Below, in pieces: positions 22,111 to 34,136 of a stretch of DNA of 64,000 bases. The position numbers and the translations under genes are program-made. The stretch's first letter is position 1, and each line of letters opens with the position of its first letter. The stretch comes from Daucus carota subsp. sativus (taxonomy: Eukaryota > Streptophyta > Magnoliopsida > Apiales > Apiaceae): assembly GCF_001625215.2 (NCBI RefSeq), contig NC_030381.2, positions 56,070,714 through 56,134,713 of the forward strand, given 5' to 3'. A model generated the notes under the pieces. That model was not told the origin of the DNA. It saw nothing but the letters and a program-made list of their open reading frames with translations, and ran no database searches.

Positions 22111-24463
22111 AGCTACTCGGAGAAAAAGCTAAAGGTGACATCAATTTGTGTGTTTGGTCATGGTCCAGCTCAAACCAGAAAGTGAAGAAACAAATCCTTT
22201 GTTTCCCAGAGCTGCAGACTTCACTGGTGTGGCTACTATTTGACATGGCAAATTTGAACTGGGCTTGTTATTGGATGGTACTCAAAGTTACAAGCTTTAC
22301 TGATGTGGCTCGCTTTAATTTGAAGATAAAATATGTTTGACTGATTAACACAAGATTTAACATGCTTGTTGGTTCATCGATCGGGATCATAGTAGCATGT
22401 GGTGGCAACTAGAAAAAGGGCACCTCAGACACACAACTCCAAGTGTTAATGGGGTTATGTGTGTGCCTGTTTCCAGCATTCTAGGAGTGGGGACTGCACT
22501 TTGTAAGGTCACTTTTGGACCCAAGAATCAATATAGAAGAATCATGCCTAATTCTGCATATACTACTGCTCATTCTATTCAACTTGAATGTGAACCTAGT
22601 TACAGATAGTAAATAAACCATCTTTACACTGTTTGCATGGTAAAACATGCCAGCTTAATGAATGCCTTTCGCATCAAAATTAATTGCAGATTCTGAAATC
22701 GACTTGACAACTTATCAAATGAATCTCTTAAGTGTGCAGAGGAAATTACAACATTTCATCAGAATTTTCTGCTGCTTCTGTGATTCCGAAGATTCGTGAT
22801 CCAAGGACTAGGGAGGCTTTGCGTGCCGAGATTCATGGAAAGTTGATATGAAAAAGGACCAAGGAATCTTCAAATATGGTGAGATCACCTTTGTAGTGTT
22901 GCCTCTGCCACTCCCTTTAACTTTGGTGCATTCAACTTTTTCTATCTTCTCTCATTAGCTATCTTCTCTTACAATTTTTTAATGTGATTAATATTCTCTA
23001 TTCAATCTCAATCCAAATTATTAAATAAATGTTCCTTCCTACTCTATACTAATAAAATTATTAAATAAATCGTAACTTTGCTCCCATGTATGTGCATGTA
23101 TCCCAGAAACGATTTTGTTTGTTAAGAAAATGAGGATTAGGGATAAATTTATGCGCACATACTTACCTTTCTCAGACCCTACTCGGACCTTTACGACAAT
23201 GTGTCTACTTAAACTTGGTGAGGAAGGCATTAGAAAGATCTCATCATCTTTGTCCTCAATATACAATAGGCTCCAATAGGAAACCACAGCTAAATCAGCC
23301 CTCATCTCTAACTATACTTTTTAGTGGGAAGTTTCATTTGAAAATCAAAAGAAACACAAGGGTGGGAAATTAATCACAACTTATAGCTTGTAGACCCTTT
23401 ATAAAGCTATCTACAAAAAAGAAGAAACATGGGTAAAGTTCTTTTCTGATGAGATGAGATAATCTTTTGTTCAACAGGCCGGTCGTCCTTTGCTTAAATA
23501 ATTAGTGACGTGTAAAAAGGCGATGATGCATTACCTTATATTTTAATCTAAAAAATGGAAATGGTGTAGTTTTAGTTATCTTCCAAGTATATATGATGTC
23601 ACTGCCCTAAAGAAAGAATTCAATCCTTGTTCTAAAAGAAAAAGAGGGGGGAAAAGGAAAGTGTATGAGTGTTTGCATAGCTAAAGGTGCCAACTTGCAA
23701 GTATATATTATGACATCTCATGATGATCATTGATCTAATAAGTGTTACCTTAAAAAAACATACTTAATTTACACTAATCTTGATATAATGAATGTTAATT
23801 ACACAGGTTTTCAGATTTCTATCTGGAATCCAGAGGCTATCTCAGAACACTGTTTTTCCAACATCTTCTGCAGATAAACTATGAGAAAAAAGTATGAGTA
23901 CAAGAGAAGCGCAGTAGAATGGATGATATCAGACAAGTGGATGAATGTATTTTTACAGAGAATCTTGATTACTTTGTGGTGTTTGGTTTCTTTACTTGAC
24001 TAAGAGGCACAAAAGTTATTGGAGTCTAAAGATGGAAGATTGTATTAGGCTTTATACCTTTGTGAAATCAAGTTGCATTTTCATTTTCAGAATTGCAATG
24101 TTGCTTTGCTACTTTCTTCACATGAAAAAGATCAAGGTGCATATTCTTTTGCCTTGTTTGGACAATGTATATATGTTTTGTCAATTTCTATGTACAAAAT
24201 GCGCGTTTGGCATCTGGAAATTTGATAGGTTCATTATCCATGGTCGGTGTCCACTCCACTATTGACATGGAAAGGAAACTAACAATAGATGTTTTGATGG
24301 AAATGTGAGAGCTCCAAACATGGTTGGGAAGAACTTCACTACTGAAATCTTTCTTTTTTCAGGCAGCTTTCGTTTTCAGTAGTGACACCGGTACATGGAG
24401 TACATGGCTAAGGGTAAAATTCATTTCGTTGCTTCTGCTAACTTTTGAGAGAGATGATTGTAC
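22111..24463. other. No recognised gene
   Basis: Several short open frames (for example 22397-22609, 23039-23305 and 23996-24265) lack motifs and splice support. Part of it may contain upstream exons of the unrecognised minus-strand gene. Confidence 0.35.
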
Positions 24464-24474
24464 ATGGTATCAGA
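24464..24474 (+). other. Primer-binding-site-like TGGTATCAGAG
   Basis: The motif equals the initiator-tRNA-Met complementary site used by many plant LTR retrotransposons. No LTR pair or polyprotein surrounds it, so it is at most a relic. Confidence 0.3.
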
Positions 24475-24504
24475 GTAGGGACAGATCTACAATGATCTCT
24501 GTGA

Positions 24505-24590
24505 TATGAATTTAGTGGTTGTAATATGTTTAAGGCGATGGAATTAATGCTAATCCAGTTGTCTTGAGTTCAGATTCCCTGATATCAGTA
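24505..24590 (+). other. tRNA-Ser-like relic
   Basis: The pattern tttaaggcgatgg, then tgctaatccagttgt, then gagttcagattccct follows the D-arm, GCU anticodon arm and T-arm (B box) of a tRNA-Ser(GCU). The acceptor stem is lost and there are small insertions. It is a pseudo-tRNA or a SINE head. Confidence 0.4.
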
Positions 24591-24599
24591 TACTTTCAC

Positions 24600-25176
24600 T
24601 AATAGTGTGAGAACTCATGCCTAGTGTGTTAAGGCACTGGATAATCCCTGGGGTCGTATCACACTCTACGTTAAAGACTTCAAACCTAAGTTCATTTAGT
24701 TTATCTCAGATTGCAGAGCATTATACATGTTTTTCAGAATTCAGATCTTATATCAATACCTCTAAAATACCTGAGTAATTAAGAAGCAAACACCGTAAAT
24801 CTTACTGAAAAGTTTACAATATTTACTCAAAGACATCCTTATTGCCCATAATATATGCAAGAACCATATAAGCATACATATCATCATCCCTCTAGCACAT
24901 ACTATTTCTGTTACATGATTCTTTGTTCTAGCTGATATTTTGGTGATAGCTTAAGTAACATAGTTGTGCATGAGATTTTAAGAGCAATTCGACGCAAACC
25001 CAAATACATGTCATATTTTTCATGCCACAAGAACACATCAACAGTGCTTTCGAAGATCTCAAAGAGTGTATTCACATAATAAAATACTAGTAATAGCTGT
25101 TAAGGCCAACCCTGTGAGCTCCCTTGTGGGTTGTTCACACTGCAACATGTCCGCAGAAGCCATGATCGGTAGCTGA
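24600..25176. other. 3' flank of the bZIP gene
   Basis: No gene is seen. The part next to 25176 is the expected 3' untranslated region and holds the out-of-frame remainder of the bZIP tail (25059-25176). Confidence 0.4.
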
Positions 25177-25590
25177 TTAGCATACATATAACTCATGGAA
25201 CAAATCCGCAGAGTCATTAACAGCATTGTAACAGAACTCCTCATCCAAGGCAAACCCTTCCTTTTCAGCATCCAAGAAGCCAATGATTTCATTGAGCGAG
25301 TCCAATCTGGCGTCGAGTTGAGCCATTTGAGCTCTCAAGACAGAGTTTTCTGCCTCCACATGAAGTAAACGTTGAGCGGTGACATTCATCATCATGACCA
25401 ACTGATTGTTTGCTTTTCTGAGCTGAGCCAGCTGAGCCATCAGATCATCCAAGTGCTTCTGCTTTCGTACCCGAGACCGCCTAGCTGATTCACGATTCGA
25501 CATCTTCCTCTGAAGCTGCTGCTGCTGCTGGTACAAATCTGTGTTGTGAAGTGAACCTGAAGAAGTTGTTATTCCACTAGAGAATGCCAT
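25177..25590 (-). CDS. Group S1 bZIP transcription factor, tail frameshifted
   Basis: An intronless 137-residue frame, as in S1 bZIPs (bZIP1/2/11/44/53). The basic region NRESARRSRVRKQKHLDDL has the invariant N-x7-R. It is followed by a heptad zipper (LAQLRKANNQL, AENSVLRAQM, LDSLNEIIGFL). These factors bind ACTCAT/G-box sites as dimers with group C bZIPs and control amino-acid and sugar metabolism. In the family the tail ends with MSY-x-MNQPLMASSD-like residues. Here the annotated frame stops at FHELYVC, while the conserved tail (MSYMYANQLPIMASADMLQ) is in the next frame immediately overlapping. That shows a small indel. The DNA-binding and dimerisation parts are whole, so the protein may still work. 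A conserved upstream ORF precedes it. Confidence 0.9.
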   Translation of the reverse strand: MAFSSGITTSSGSLHNTDLYQQQQQLQRKMSNRESARRSRVRKQKHLDDLMAQLAQLRKANNQLVMMMNVTAQRLLHVEAENSVLRAQMAQLDARLDSLNEIIGFLDAEKEGFALDEEFCYNAVNDSADLFHELYVC

Positions 25591-25666
25591 AAAGCTAGCT
25601 AAAATAATAGTATGTGAATAATGCTAGTAAAATATTTATTATAATACGAGGGAGGGGATGGAAGAG

Positions 25667-25777
25667 CTATGAAACAAAGTACAACCAGTAGAGGAAAACA
25701 ACAGAGAAGGATTGAACAAAGTGAGTCCAAGTGATCATAAACACTAAGACAAGTAGTTGACTAAGAATCTGAGACAT
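25667..25777 (-). promoter_or_regulatory. Sucrose-control upstream ORF of the S1 bZIP
   Basis: A 36-residue uORF in the leader, 76 bp before the main ATG, ends VQSFSVVFLYWLYFVS and stop. The family motif is SVVFLYWFY-x-xS (SC peptide). In known S1 bZIPs high sucrose makes the nascent peptide stall the ribosome, blocking the main ORF. Conservation of the C-terminal residues and stop position implies the control still works. Confidence 0.9.
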
Positions 25778-25822
25778 GAAATTCGAACATCAAGAGACTA
25801 TTTTGGAGGGAGTTGATGGGGG

Positions 25823-25830
25823 TATTTATA
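25823..25830 (-). promoter_or_regulatory. TATA box of the bZIP gene
   Basis: On the minus strand it reads TATAAATA, about 50 bp before the uORF start and thus well placed for a leader beginning near 25795. Confidence 0.6.
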
Positions 25831-25847
25831 CACGCAAGGGAGTTGAT

Positions 25848-25890
25848 GCTGCTTTATCTTACGCTAAGTAACAGCGTAAGATAAAGCAGC
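25848..25890. repeat. Perfect 18-bp inverted repeat next to the TATA box
   Basis: Arms GCTGCTTTATCTTACGCT and AGCGTAAGATAAAGCAGC are exact complements with a 7-base loop (aagtaac). It lies 18 bp upstream of the bZIP TATA box and could form a cruciform or be a dimeric binding site (GATAA core in each arm). Confidence 0.95.
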
Positions 25891-26620
25891 AAAAGCACTT
25901 TTTGCTGTTTGGCCTCAAGGAAATTCCCAAGTCCTGACTTTATTTATTTTATAGAATTACGAGTAATAAGCATACTTGTAGAAAAATAAGCATCACTGCC
26001 GGATTTTCCATCGATTCAATTTTTTCTGTGTTAGTGCATGTTCAGGGTTCTGGTGATTATAAATTATGTGGTGAAACTGGGGGTAGAAAACAACAGGGTT
26101 AACGATTTTTGATATCAGCCAGGATTTAAAATGATTAATTTTTAACAAAAAAGAATATAGAATTTGAAAAACAAAATTCGCCTTGACAGATGATGATGCA
26201 TAAGCCCCTGTTCTTTAAGTCTACAGTCCGTTTTTATCATGTATAGAGGAGTTGAGCAACTGATGTATCATGCTTGCACTCCTTTTAGCTAGGCCAAAAA
26301 ATTTATATTGTTTCTATTTTCCTAGCAGCTGCGGTGCATTGTCTAATTCGCTTTTATATGATTTCAACTTTACATTATCAGATAATAGACTTGTGATTTT
26401 GATTTGGATTAGAGTCTTCGATTACATGGTTTAGTTTTTTTTTTTATTTTCAAGATTAAGAAAGTTTTAATTTATGTTTTTGGTTTATTCAATTTTTCTC
26501 TAACACATAAACACATAAAAAGAAGAGGGAGATTGTGTATTCTGTTACAGAGATCCATAATTTTTGGAGCTCACCCAAATAACCTTCAAACTTGCTGTGA
26601 CCACCAAGATTAATGAGAAA
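25891..26620. other. Divergent intergenic region, bZIP and WAP promoters
   Basis: The two genes are head-to-head. A poly(T) run lies near 26430; no further element was recognised. Confidence 0.4.
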
Positions 26621-29515
26621 ATGGATGAAAATATTGACGAAATGAATTGTGGATACAGGTCAGATTCAATACTGATGAGACTTCTAAGCTCTGCCATGGA
26701 CAATGCTTATGAAAAAGTAGAGTCTCCAGATGGGCCAATAGAGTGCCTGCACCAGAGATCTATATTCTATCAACTTTCCATCATTCAAATAAAGGCTTGT
26801 TATGATTTGATTCAACAAGAAACGGACAGTTGTATCTGCCGAGATAACATGCTAGTAGACCTGATACAACTCCAAGATCTTCTCCAAGCGCGTCTGGAAA
26901 AAATGAAGACCGCAATCCAAGAAAAAGATTCTGAGTTGATTGAAAGATCAAAGAATGAGTTTAAGCTTAGGCATGCATTGGCATCTAAAGAAAGACAGAT
27001 CCGACATTTATATGCTAGTATTGAGATTGAAAGAGCTAAAAGTAAGAGCTTTCAGGATTTTATTCTTAATTCTCAGGCCAATAACCGGGATGAAGCAAAA
27101 GAAAGGGAGATTTGTCAACTTAGAAGCTCTATTGATAGACAAGTTATGAATATTAAACAAAAACTTGTTGACACTGATGCAGATATATTAAATGAGTATG
27201 AGAATTGGTATTTCTCAGAGGACAAGGAGGTGTACACTAGGCCAGAACAAAACTTAGTGACTGAACCAATGAGCTCTGACATTGACATTTTAGAAGAACC
27301 ATTAAGGATTGGTTTCCAAAGAATGCAAAGTGCCGAGGTTTGTCCACTAGAAGAGCAAGCGCGGTGGATGATTGAAAGAGAAACAACATCAACGGTTACA
27401 AAAGCATTCATCCGTGATCTCAAGAAAAATGTTGAAGTTTCTAGTGGATTGCATATGTTAGAATTGATTCAAGTGATGACTAGATTGAGGGATGAACTTG
27501 CAACTCTTATAATTAGAAATGAAAATATTGAGACAAGGGGTCAAGGTCATTATAACGCACTCCTGCGAACAAGTGGTTCTGATTATATGGAGGAGTTAGC
27601 TGCAGAGGATCTAACAGCTGAAACCAACAATCACGTGGCTAAGCTGATACGAAATCATGAATATTTTATCTGGAGGCAACAGAGAAAGTTACTTGGTTGT
27701 AACAAAGGAATTGGACAAAGGCGTGATGAGTCCAGAATCACTGAGAGGGGGATTCGTAATTTGGTGGAGAAATTAGACAGTATTATTAAATTCGAGGACA
27801 AAAAATGGACCAAGACTCCAGCCTGTCTGGATCATGACAAGAGGAAGAAAGGGACATCGTGTAGTTACAAAAAACTGTTAATAGAGGAGAGAAATAGAAT
27901 CAAAGAAGAAAAGTGTGCATCAGAATTGCAACAACTGGTAGCTGAAGATACACAGAAAATTCTTTTTAAAGATCTACTGGAAAATTTCTACTTGGAGTTG
28001 TGTGATAGTGAGAGTGAGAGCTTTATAAGGGATGAAATTTACTTTACCTTTTATAGAGAGACGATTAAAGAATTGACTACTACCTATGATGCAGCACTTG
28101 AAGAGCATCAACATTGCTGCCTGCAGAAGAAACTTCAGAAAGATATATGTACAATCTTTATGCGGGAAATGGTTAATGAATTCAAGACAAGTATGGGATG
28201 TAATGTCACTGAAATATCGGGTAATAAAAAGCAACGGATTGTATCTGAGCAAGTTGTCAAATACATTAGAAATGAAGCCTATTTTGCAATATGCCAACAT
28301 CAAAATTTACTTGACCCTGGACAAAGTTCATTCAAGGAGGATATTGACATTGTGCTGCTTAGAGAAATAGTCGACGCCTCAAAGATAAAAAAAGAGGCTT
28401 ATGAATTTCAGAATTTCAATATCTGTTGGCCTAACATTGTTAGGAGTATGAAAGAAATCTTGAATTGGTGTCATCGTTCAGAAAATATGATATATATTAA
28501 GAATACAGGGAACAGTTACATGAAATCTAATGAACAAACTCTTTCTTTTCCAAAATGTCCGGAGCTGAACATATATCTGATGCCACAGGCAAATGCTGAG
28601 AATTTAGGGCCAGTAGAGCTGGTCCAATTTGGCACTGCAAATCCTTCGAGTGGATACGTGACTGCCATCCGTTTAGTGAGTAAAAATTTACAAAGTTCTT
28701 CTATGCATCAGCTCAGCACAAGTAAGGAACTACTGAAGGATCCACAATGTAGTTGGGGGATTGAAATTGATGATTTAGAGAGTTTACATGAAAAAGGGAA
28801 GTCTTTGGCCAAACTGAAAACCATCCAATCAATCCTAGGTAGCTCGTCGGATATTGTGTTCTCACCTCTCATAAGGTTTCAAAAGTTACTTATGGATTTC
28901 AAGACCATGGCGGAACAGAAATTACAAATAAATGATATAAGGTATGTAATATTTTCTGCATGTATATCACTTGTTTACTTGAAAATTTTAGAATCAACTG
29001 AATACTACCATCCTTTCAGGTTGGAAAAACTGAAGCAAAAGGTTGATCTGATATTTCAAGCATCAACCGTAGTGAGGAAAAATAATTTGCTATACAGAGA
29101 TGCATTTGCTAGAAGATGCTATAATCTTCAATTAGCTGAAAATGAGGTACAGATTCGCGTAGTTTTTACTGTTTTCATGCATTGACAGAAAAATAAAACC
29201 AATTTCCCCATTTCTTTTAGCATTAATTTTATTCGGAATGAAGTTTCTTCAGTGTGATTATAGGTTGATTTGCTGGGGGATGAAGTTGATGCACTCCTAG
29301 GCCTGCTACATAAGATATATTCGTTACTAGATCAATATTCACCAATTTTATCGCTGTGCTTTGATGTAAGAAAACTTCAAACTGTATGATGATTTGAATC
29401 AAATGCTTTTGGCTTGAAATTTCCACTGAGGGTGTATTTTGTGCAGGTATCTGGCATTTTAAAGCAGATCGATGAAAAAGTGAATCGTACAACTGCTCAT
29501 GCAGCAAACCAGTGA
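26621..29515 (+). CDS. WAP: WPP domain-associated protein (WAP)
   Basis: Exons 26621-28941, 29020-29146, 29264-29365 and 29447-29515 join in phase to 872 residues. The ATG at 26621 (MDENIDEMNCGYRSDSILM) was chosen because the frame upstream of it has no ATG. The N-terminal block DSILMRLLSSAMDNAYEKVE, the charged stretch LIQLQDLLQARLEKMKTAIQ and the end LLHKIYSLLDQYSPILS correspond to my recollection of plant WPP-domain-associated proteins. These are long coiled-coil partners of the nuclear-envelope and Golgi WPP-domain proteins. No transmembrane segment is seen and most of the protein is Glu/Lys-rich helix. The first exon alone holds 88 percent of the protein. It is convergent with PEX13. Family identity is by recalled motifs; a coiled-coil protein of another family is the alternative. 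Confidence 0.72.
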
Positions 29516-30058
29516 TATATTGCATTGTGTCCCTTCTTTTACCCGAGAATATAATGTTGTTATTTCATCTTTTAATCTTCTTGAATTTTAGTATTTTACA
29601 AGGGTAATGTGAATGGATATACTTCTGAATATTATTAAAAAAAACTATATCCAAATGGAAATTCCTTTCAGTAACTTCACCAAATGTAACAAAAAAAAAA
29701 AAATTAGTATCAGGAAGCTGCAAAGAAACTTTTCAGGAAAAAGAAATTTATATTTCAAAAGTCCTGACATCTTGTCATTCATAACTCCCAACCACCAATT
29801 GTAATGTGTACTCGCTTTCTTGGAAAAGGTATACTGATTTTACATCAAATACAAGTCTTCAAATTTTACAGATCCACACAAATAACAATAATAAGTTGAG
29901 TAGCATACACATAACGAGAGGAGAATACAATCTATAATTTCTTGACAAGGCGGTAAAGGGAGATCTGATCTATACAGGCCATGGCATCACTTTCACAATT
30001 CATTTGATCTCCTTCAACTCAATGCAGACAATTTAAATGAGCATATCATGTGGTATTC
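29516..30058. other. Convergent 3' regions of WAP and PEX13
   Basis: A-rich trailer sequence with no further gene seen. Confidence 0.5.
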
Positions 30059-33000
30059 TCAGTTACTTGGTTCATTTCCCCATACACCATCCCATGCACC
30101 AGATGGAGCAACCTTGGGACCTTCCAAGGAATTTGGACCACCTGGGAAATTATGTGGACCTGGAAGTCCATTAGGTCCAGGGGGCTGGACTTTCTGGGGC
30201 TTCGTCCTGATTCCAAGCAATCTAAATACAAACCTAGCCAGCTCTCCATACAGCATGCCTGATCGATCAAACAACTGCATACAGCCCAATTTAAAACAAT
30301 CAAGTTCATAATATATCAGATGAAAGAGAAAATGTTGACCATTACTTTTAAAAACAAGAAGATAACCGTACAATATTGTCTTTAGTTTACACAGGGACAC
30401 GAGAATACTATACATACCTGTAAAAGTGCAGACATGAACATGTGAAAAGCCTGAGTATTCTGGTCTATTAACATAGCAACACGGCCAAAAAAGGTTACCA
30501 CACCTTGCATCTGCCATTATAACAGAAGAGAAGGGAAGCTGTGATAAATATATTGGACATAGTGCAGAACCCAAGGTCCTAGGATTCGAGATATAAAAAG
30601 AAGCGAGACCAGAGCACAAAATAATGCAAAACTTCTTTACTCATAATCTTAAATTATGATAAGGCAAAAAATGTAGCTAGTATAAAACCACAAATATTTA
30701 TGCAATTTATGCTGACTCCTTAGATTTCTATAGCTCACTCATCTGCAAACATAAATATGTAGATACATGTTCATTTTTCTGAAGAGCTTAATGCTAATGC
30801 AAAAAGGCACAACAAACATCTTCATGTTAGCTCAGTAGATATCAACATGTATGCCATCTATCTATCCAACTGACATAGGGTCTGGAAGCGGATATTGACT
30901 GTGTTTGGCTGCAAGTCAAAGTAAAATAAAAATGGGACCTATTCTCATATATTGAAATTTGAGACATCAATGAGAGGTAGACTCTTCTTAAGCACAAACT
31001 ACAGACTAGAACGGAGTACTACATCTATATTCTGCTTTGCAGCTAGATAGATTAAACTGAATTCTGCAAATGAGATCTCGATTAGAATTGTCATCAATGC
31101 CAAATATTGTGGTACTGATATATTCCTCAAACACACTTGAAAAATCTTTAATAAAAAATGCATATAAAAAACAATAAAAATATAATATGTCACTTACCAC
31201 ATGCATGAAAGAAACCCAAAAACCTGGAGGAGATGATGGAGCAGCAAAAGGATTGTTTGGGTCTTGATCGCCATATGGAGGACCACCCATACCCATACCC
31301 ATTCCCATGCCCATCCCCATTCCTCCATAACTACCCATTCCACCTCCAAAACTACTGTTATACATTCCCCCACCATACATTCCTCCTCCATAGAGACTTC
31401 CAGTGCCACCATACATGCCTCCTCGATACATGCTATTTCCATACATTCCTCCTCCATAAGACCCTCCAGCCCCATATGATCCGTAAGTTCCAGAACCATA
31501 ACCAGAATTATAGTTTAAACCGGAACCGTAACCAACACCTGGGAGTTTCACATTAAGCTCAATCAGACATTAAAGTAGTCGATCAAAACACTGAACAGTG
31601 TATCAAATCTGATAAAATATTGCAAAGGCAAAAACAGAGGAGTTAAAGACCTCGATAGAAGTTAAAAGAATGTCACCAGGATCATAACTATGCATACAAT
31701 AGAACTGTACAGTGATCAGTACAGTACGCCATGCTTATACATGCTCTCTAAGTGAGTTGACTTTTGTATATAGTAAAATGTCCTTCAAGACAAAAATGGG
31801 TTTACGTGATTTTCTTGGGTGCGATAGTTGATGAATCTTTTGGGTTTTTGTCATATATCAACAAGAAGGATAACATAAATGTACATTGGATTCAATATTG
31901 ACATCACATGTTTGATAAGTTCCTTCAATACAGTTAGTAGTGTTATAAGCAGTAACTTTTCAGTTTGTTCTTGTCATTATGACAAGGTAGTACTGTAGTG
32001 CAATAGTAGTAGGGCTACATACAGAATTATATATAGAGAGTTTTAATACAAAGCTTAAGGATGTACTGGTTTTAGGAGAAAAACATGAAACTATATATAC
32101 ATGCAACTGAATATAGATAACAATACCTCCTCCTAATGCAGTGGTGTTGTTATATGTTTGCTGCTCCCAAGGCCTAGATGGTAGAGGTCTCCCAAGTGCA
32201 TTTCTGTTTGCAACTGTATTTGCATCCGCTGTTGTAACAATTTCACCCGGCCTTGCTGTTCCAGAGGCTTCAACAATATCACTTGTGCTCCCAGAAGATG
32301 GGGGCTTAAAAGGCGCAGGACCAGATGAAGACCCTGATCGCTCCCAAGGTTTTGGAGGAGCACTGGTACCTAGAACAAAGAACAATAATATAATGTGTAT
32401 TAGATAATTACAAAGGGGTGTCCCCCTTGGGTTAAAAAATACAGCAGTATCAACACAATGAATACTGCTTGGACTTTCTCTATGGAATATATCTGAAAAC
32501 TCTATTAATTACAGGATTGTAATAGGCACAAACCGGAAAATCAAAATTTGGAGAGAGCACAAATGTCAAATTACAAAATAACAATAAAAATCATATTGAA
32601 ACCTTCTAGATAGATAGCGACAGAGTACTAACATCAAAAACAAAATTACAGAATAACCTCACCCCTCCATAAACTAATACTTTCAACATAGTCTATATTT
32701 AGACTCAATAAATTCATAATCTAAAATATTTCAGTAGGATTAACAGTATTGTTATACATATATTACGAGCATCGATTGTTTGTTATAGGTATGACTGCAA
32801 AGTCCTGCCCTATCATGGTTAAAATAAAAAGTTCCAACTCAATATTCCAGATAAAAAGTGGCATAAAATTCGAAAGCAAAAACAGAAAACTAGAGGAATT
32901 CTTATTCAGCAATACACCAACAACAAACACGCATATGAAATATAACTAAAAAGAGAAGATCGAAGCTTTTATGTGATGGACAAGAATAAAGGCCCCAGGA

Positions 33001-33143
33001 ACGATATAATTGGATTGAACAAAATACATATAATCAGGAACAAAGATATACATACGCATATATGTAATTGAGAATAGAGATCGAAAGGAGCTAATTAATT
33101 GAACGATGATACCTGACTGTTGAGGTCGGTTCGGGTTCTCCAT
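30059..33143 (-). CDS. PEX13: Peroxin 13, peroxisomal membrane docking protein
   Basis: Five exons (33143-33113, 32369-32127, 31538-31198, 30510-30418, 30274-30059) give 307 residues with matching phases. Order: short MENPNRPQQSG start; Pro-rich APPKPWERS and GRPLPSRPWEQ; a long Gly/Tyr/Met-rich repeat region (GGGMYGGGMYNSSFGGGM and MGMGMGMG); NNPFAAPSSPPGFWVSFMHV; MQGVVTFFGRVAMLIDQN; LFDRSGMLYGELARFVFRLL; and a Pro/Gly tail ending VWGNEPSN. This is the layout of plant PEX13 (APEM2, about 304 residues in Arabidopsis). It sits in the peroxisome membrane with PEX14 and accepts the PEX5/PEX7 cargo receptors. As in other plants, the SH3 domain of animal and yeast PEX13 is absent. The Tyr/Gly region is the type reported to form a selective meshwork. 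The leader contains a GA repeat just before the ATG. Confidence 0.93.
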
Positions 33144-33880
33144 CGAGAGAGAGAGAGAGAGAGGTGATCTTTTCCTTTATTTTTTATACAAGATATTAAA
33201 ATTATTTGCTTCTTGTACACACACTCCAACGAAACTGTTTGCTAGGAGTCGTCGTACTTCGTTGAACACTCTGCATTGACTAAATTTAATTGATCATTAA
33301 ATTAATATCAATATTTTTATTCAATTCAAAATTTTCAAAATGTGTGGATATTCAATTTAGGATTTATTTAGTTATCCTAAATATCTGATAATATTTAATT
33401 AAAATTCTAAATTATACATAAAATTTGATAAATTTAATTGAGGATTATTTAAAATCAATTATGATGATGGTATTTAAAAGTTAAATGGATTTATTTATTT
33501 TTGGAAAAAAGGTCTCTAATCATAAAACACACCGTTGTGAAAAGTAACCCATATATCATTAATTAGTGTCAGATAATCTAGTATTTCTAATTTTGGAAGG
33601 AAAAAAATTATATTTATCGTTTTGTTTTTTAACCCCAACAAAATGTTATATGAAATATCATTCTATTCGTTTAATCTCATCAGAACGCCGTTATACGCTA
33701 CGCCAAAGAGTGTTTTTATACTAGTTTTTGATGTATTTCATGGGATTATATTGTGTTTTTTTTTATACTTTTTAAATAATCATCATGATCCATGAGATTT
33801 TCCTTTAAAATATATTGTTAAATATGATGATTAAAATTTATAATCATCATTAATCAATTAAATCCCATTTACAGTAAAAA
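33144..33880. other. PEX13 promoter region
   Basis: It starts with a (GA)n leader (33145-33163) and is otherwise AT-rich. No further element was recognised. Confidence 0.5.
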
Positions 33881-33881
33881 G

Positions 33882-34136
33882 TACTCCCTCCGTCCCCCTG
33901 AGTTGTATACATTGGGGGACGGGGACGCGGCACGGACTTTAATGCTCCTGCAAAATGTAGTTGTGCAATTTATTTTTAAAATTTTTCTTTTCTGTATTAA
34001 AGTTTGGATGTTATATTTTTATACAGAAAAAGAAAATCTCAAAAAAAAGTTACGGAACTATATTTTATAAGAGCATTGAAATGCGTGTCGAGCAGTTAAA
34101 AAGAAACGTATAGAATTAAATGGGACAGAGGGAGTA
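33882..34136. mobile_element. CTCCCTCCGTCCC-type MITE
   Basis: It is bounded by gtactccctccgtccccctg and tgggacagagggagtac, with TA at each edge. It belongs to the family repeated at 35204, 40583, 41490, 59290 and 63941 in this window (Stowaway/Mariner-like by its TA duplication). Confidence 0.75.

Noticed and set aside
24464-24474. LTR retrotransposon called from the TGGTATCAGAG motif
   Set aside because: No paired LTRs, polypurine tract or gag/pol sequence was found nearby.
30048-30311. Plus-strand Pro/Gly frames
   Set aside because: They are antisense shadows of the last PEX13 exon.
31194-31556. Overlapping frames rich in Met/Glu or His/Thr
   Set aside because: They are other-frame shadows of the Gly/Tyr/Met repeat exon of PEX13.
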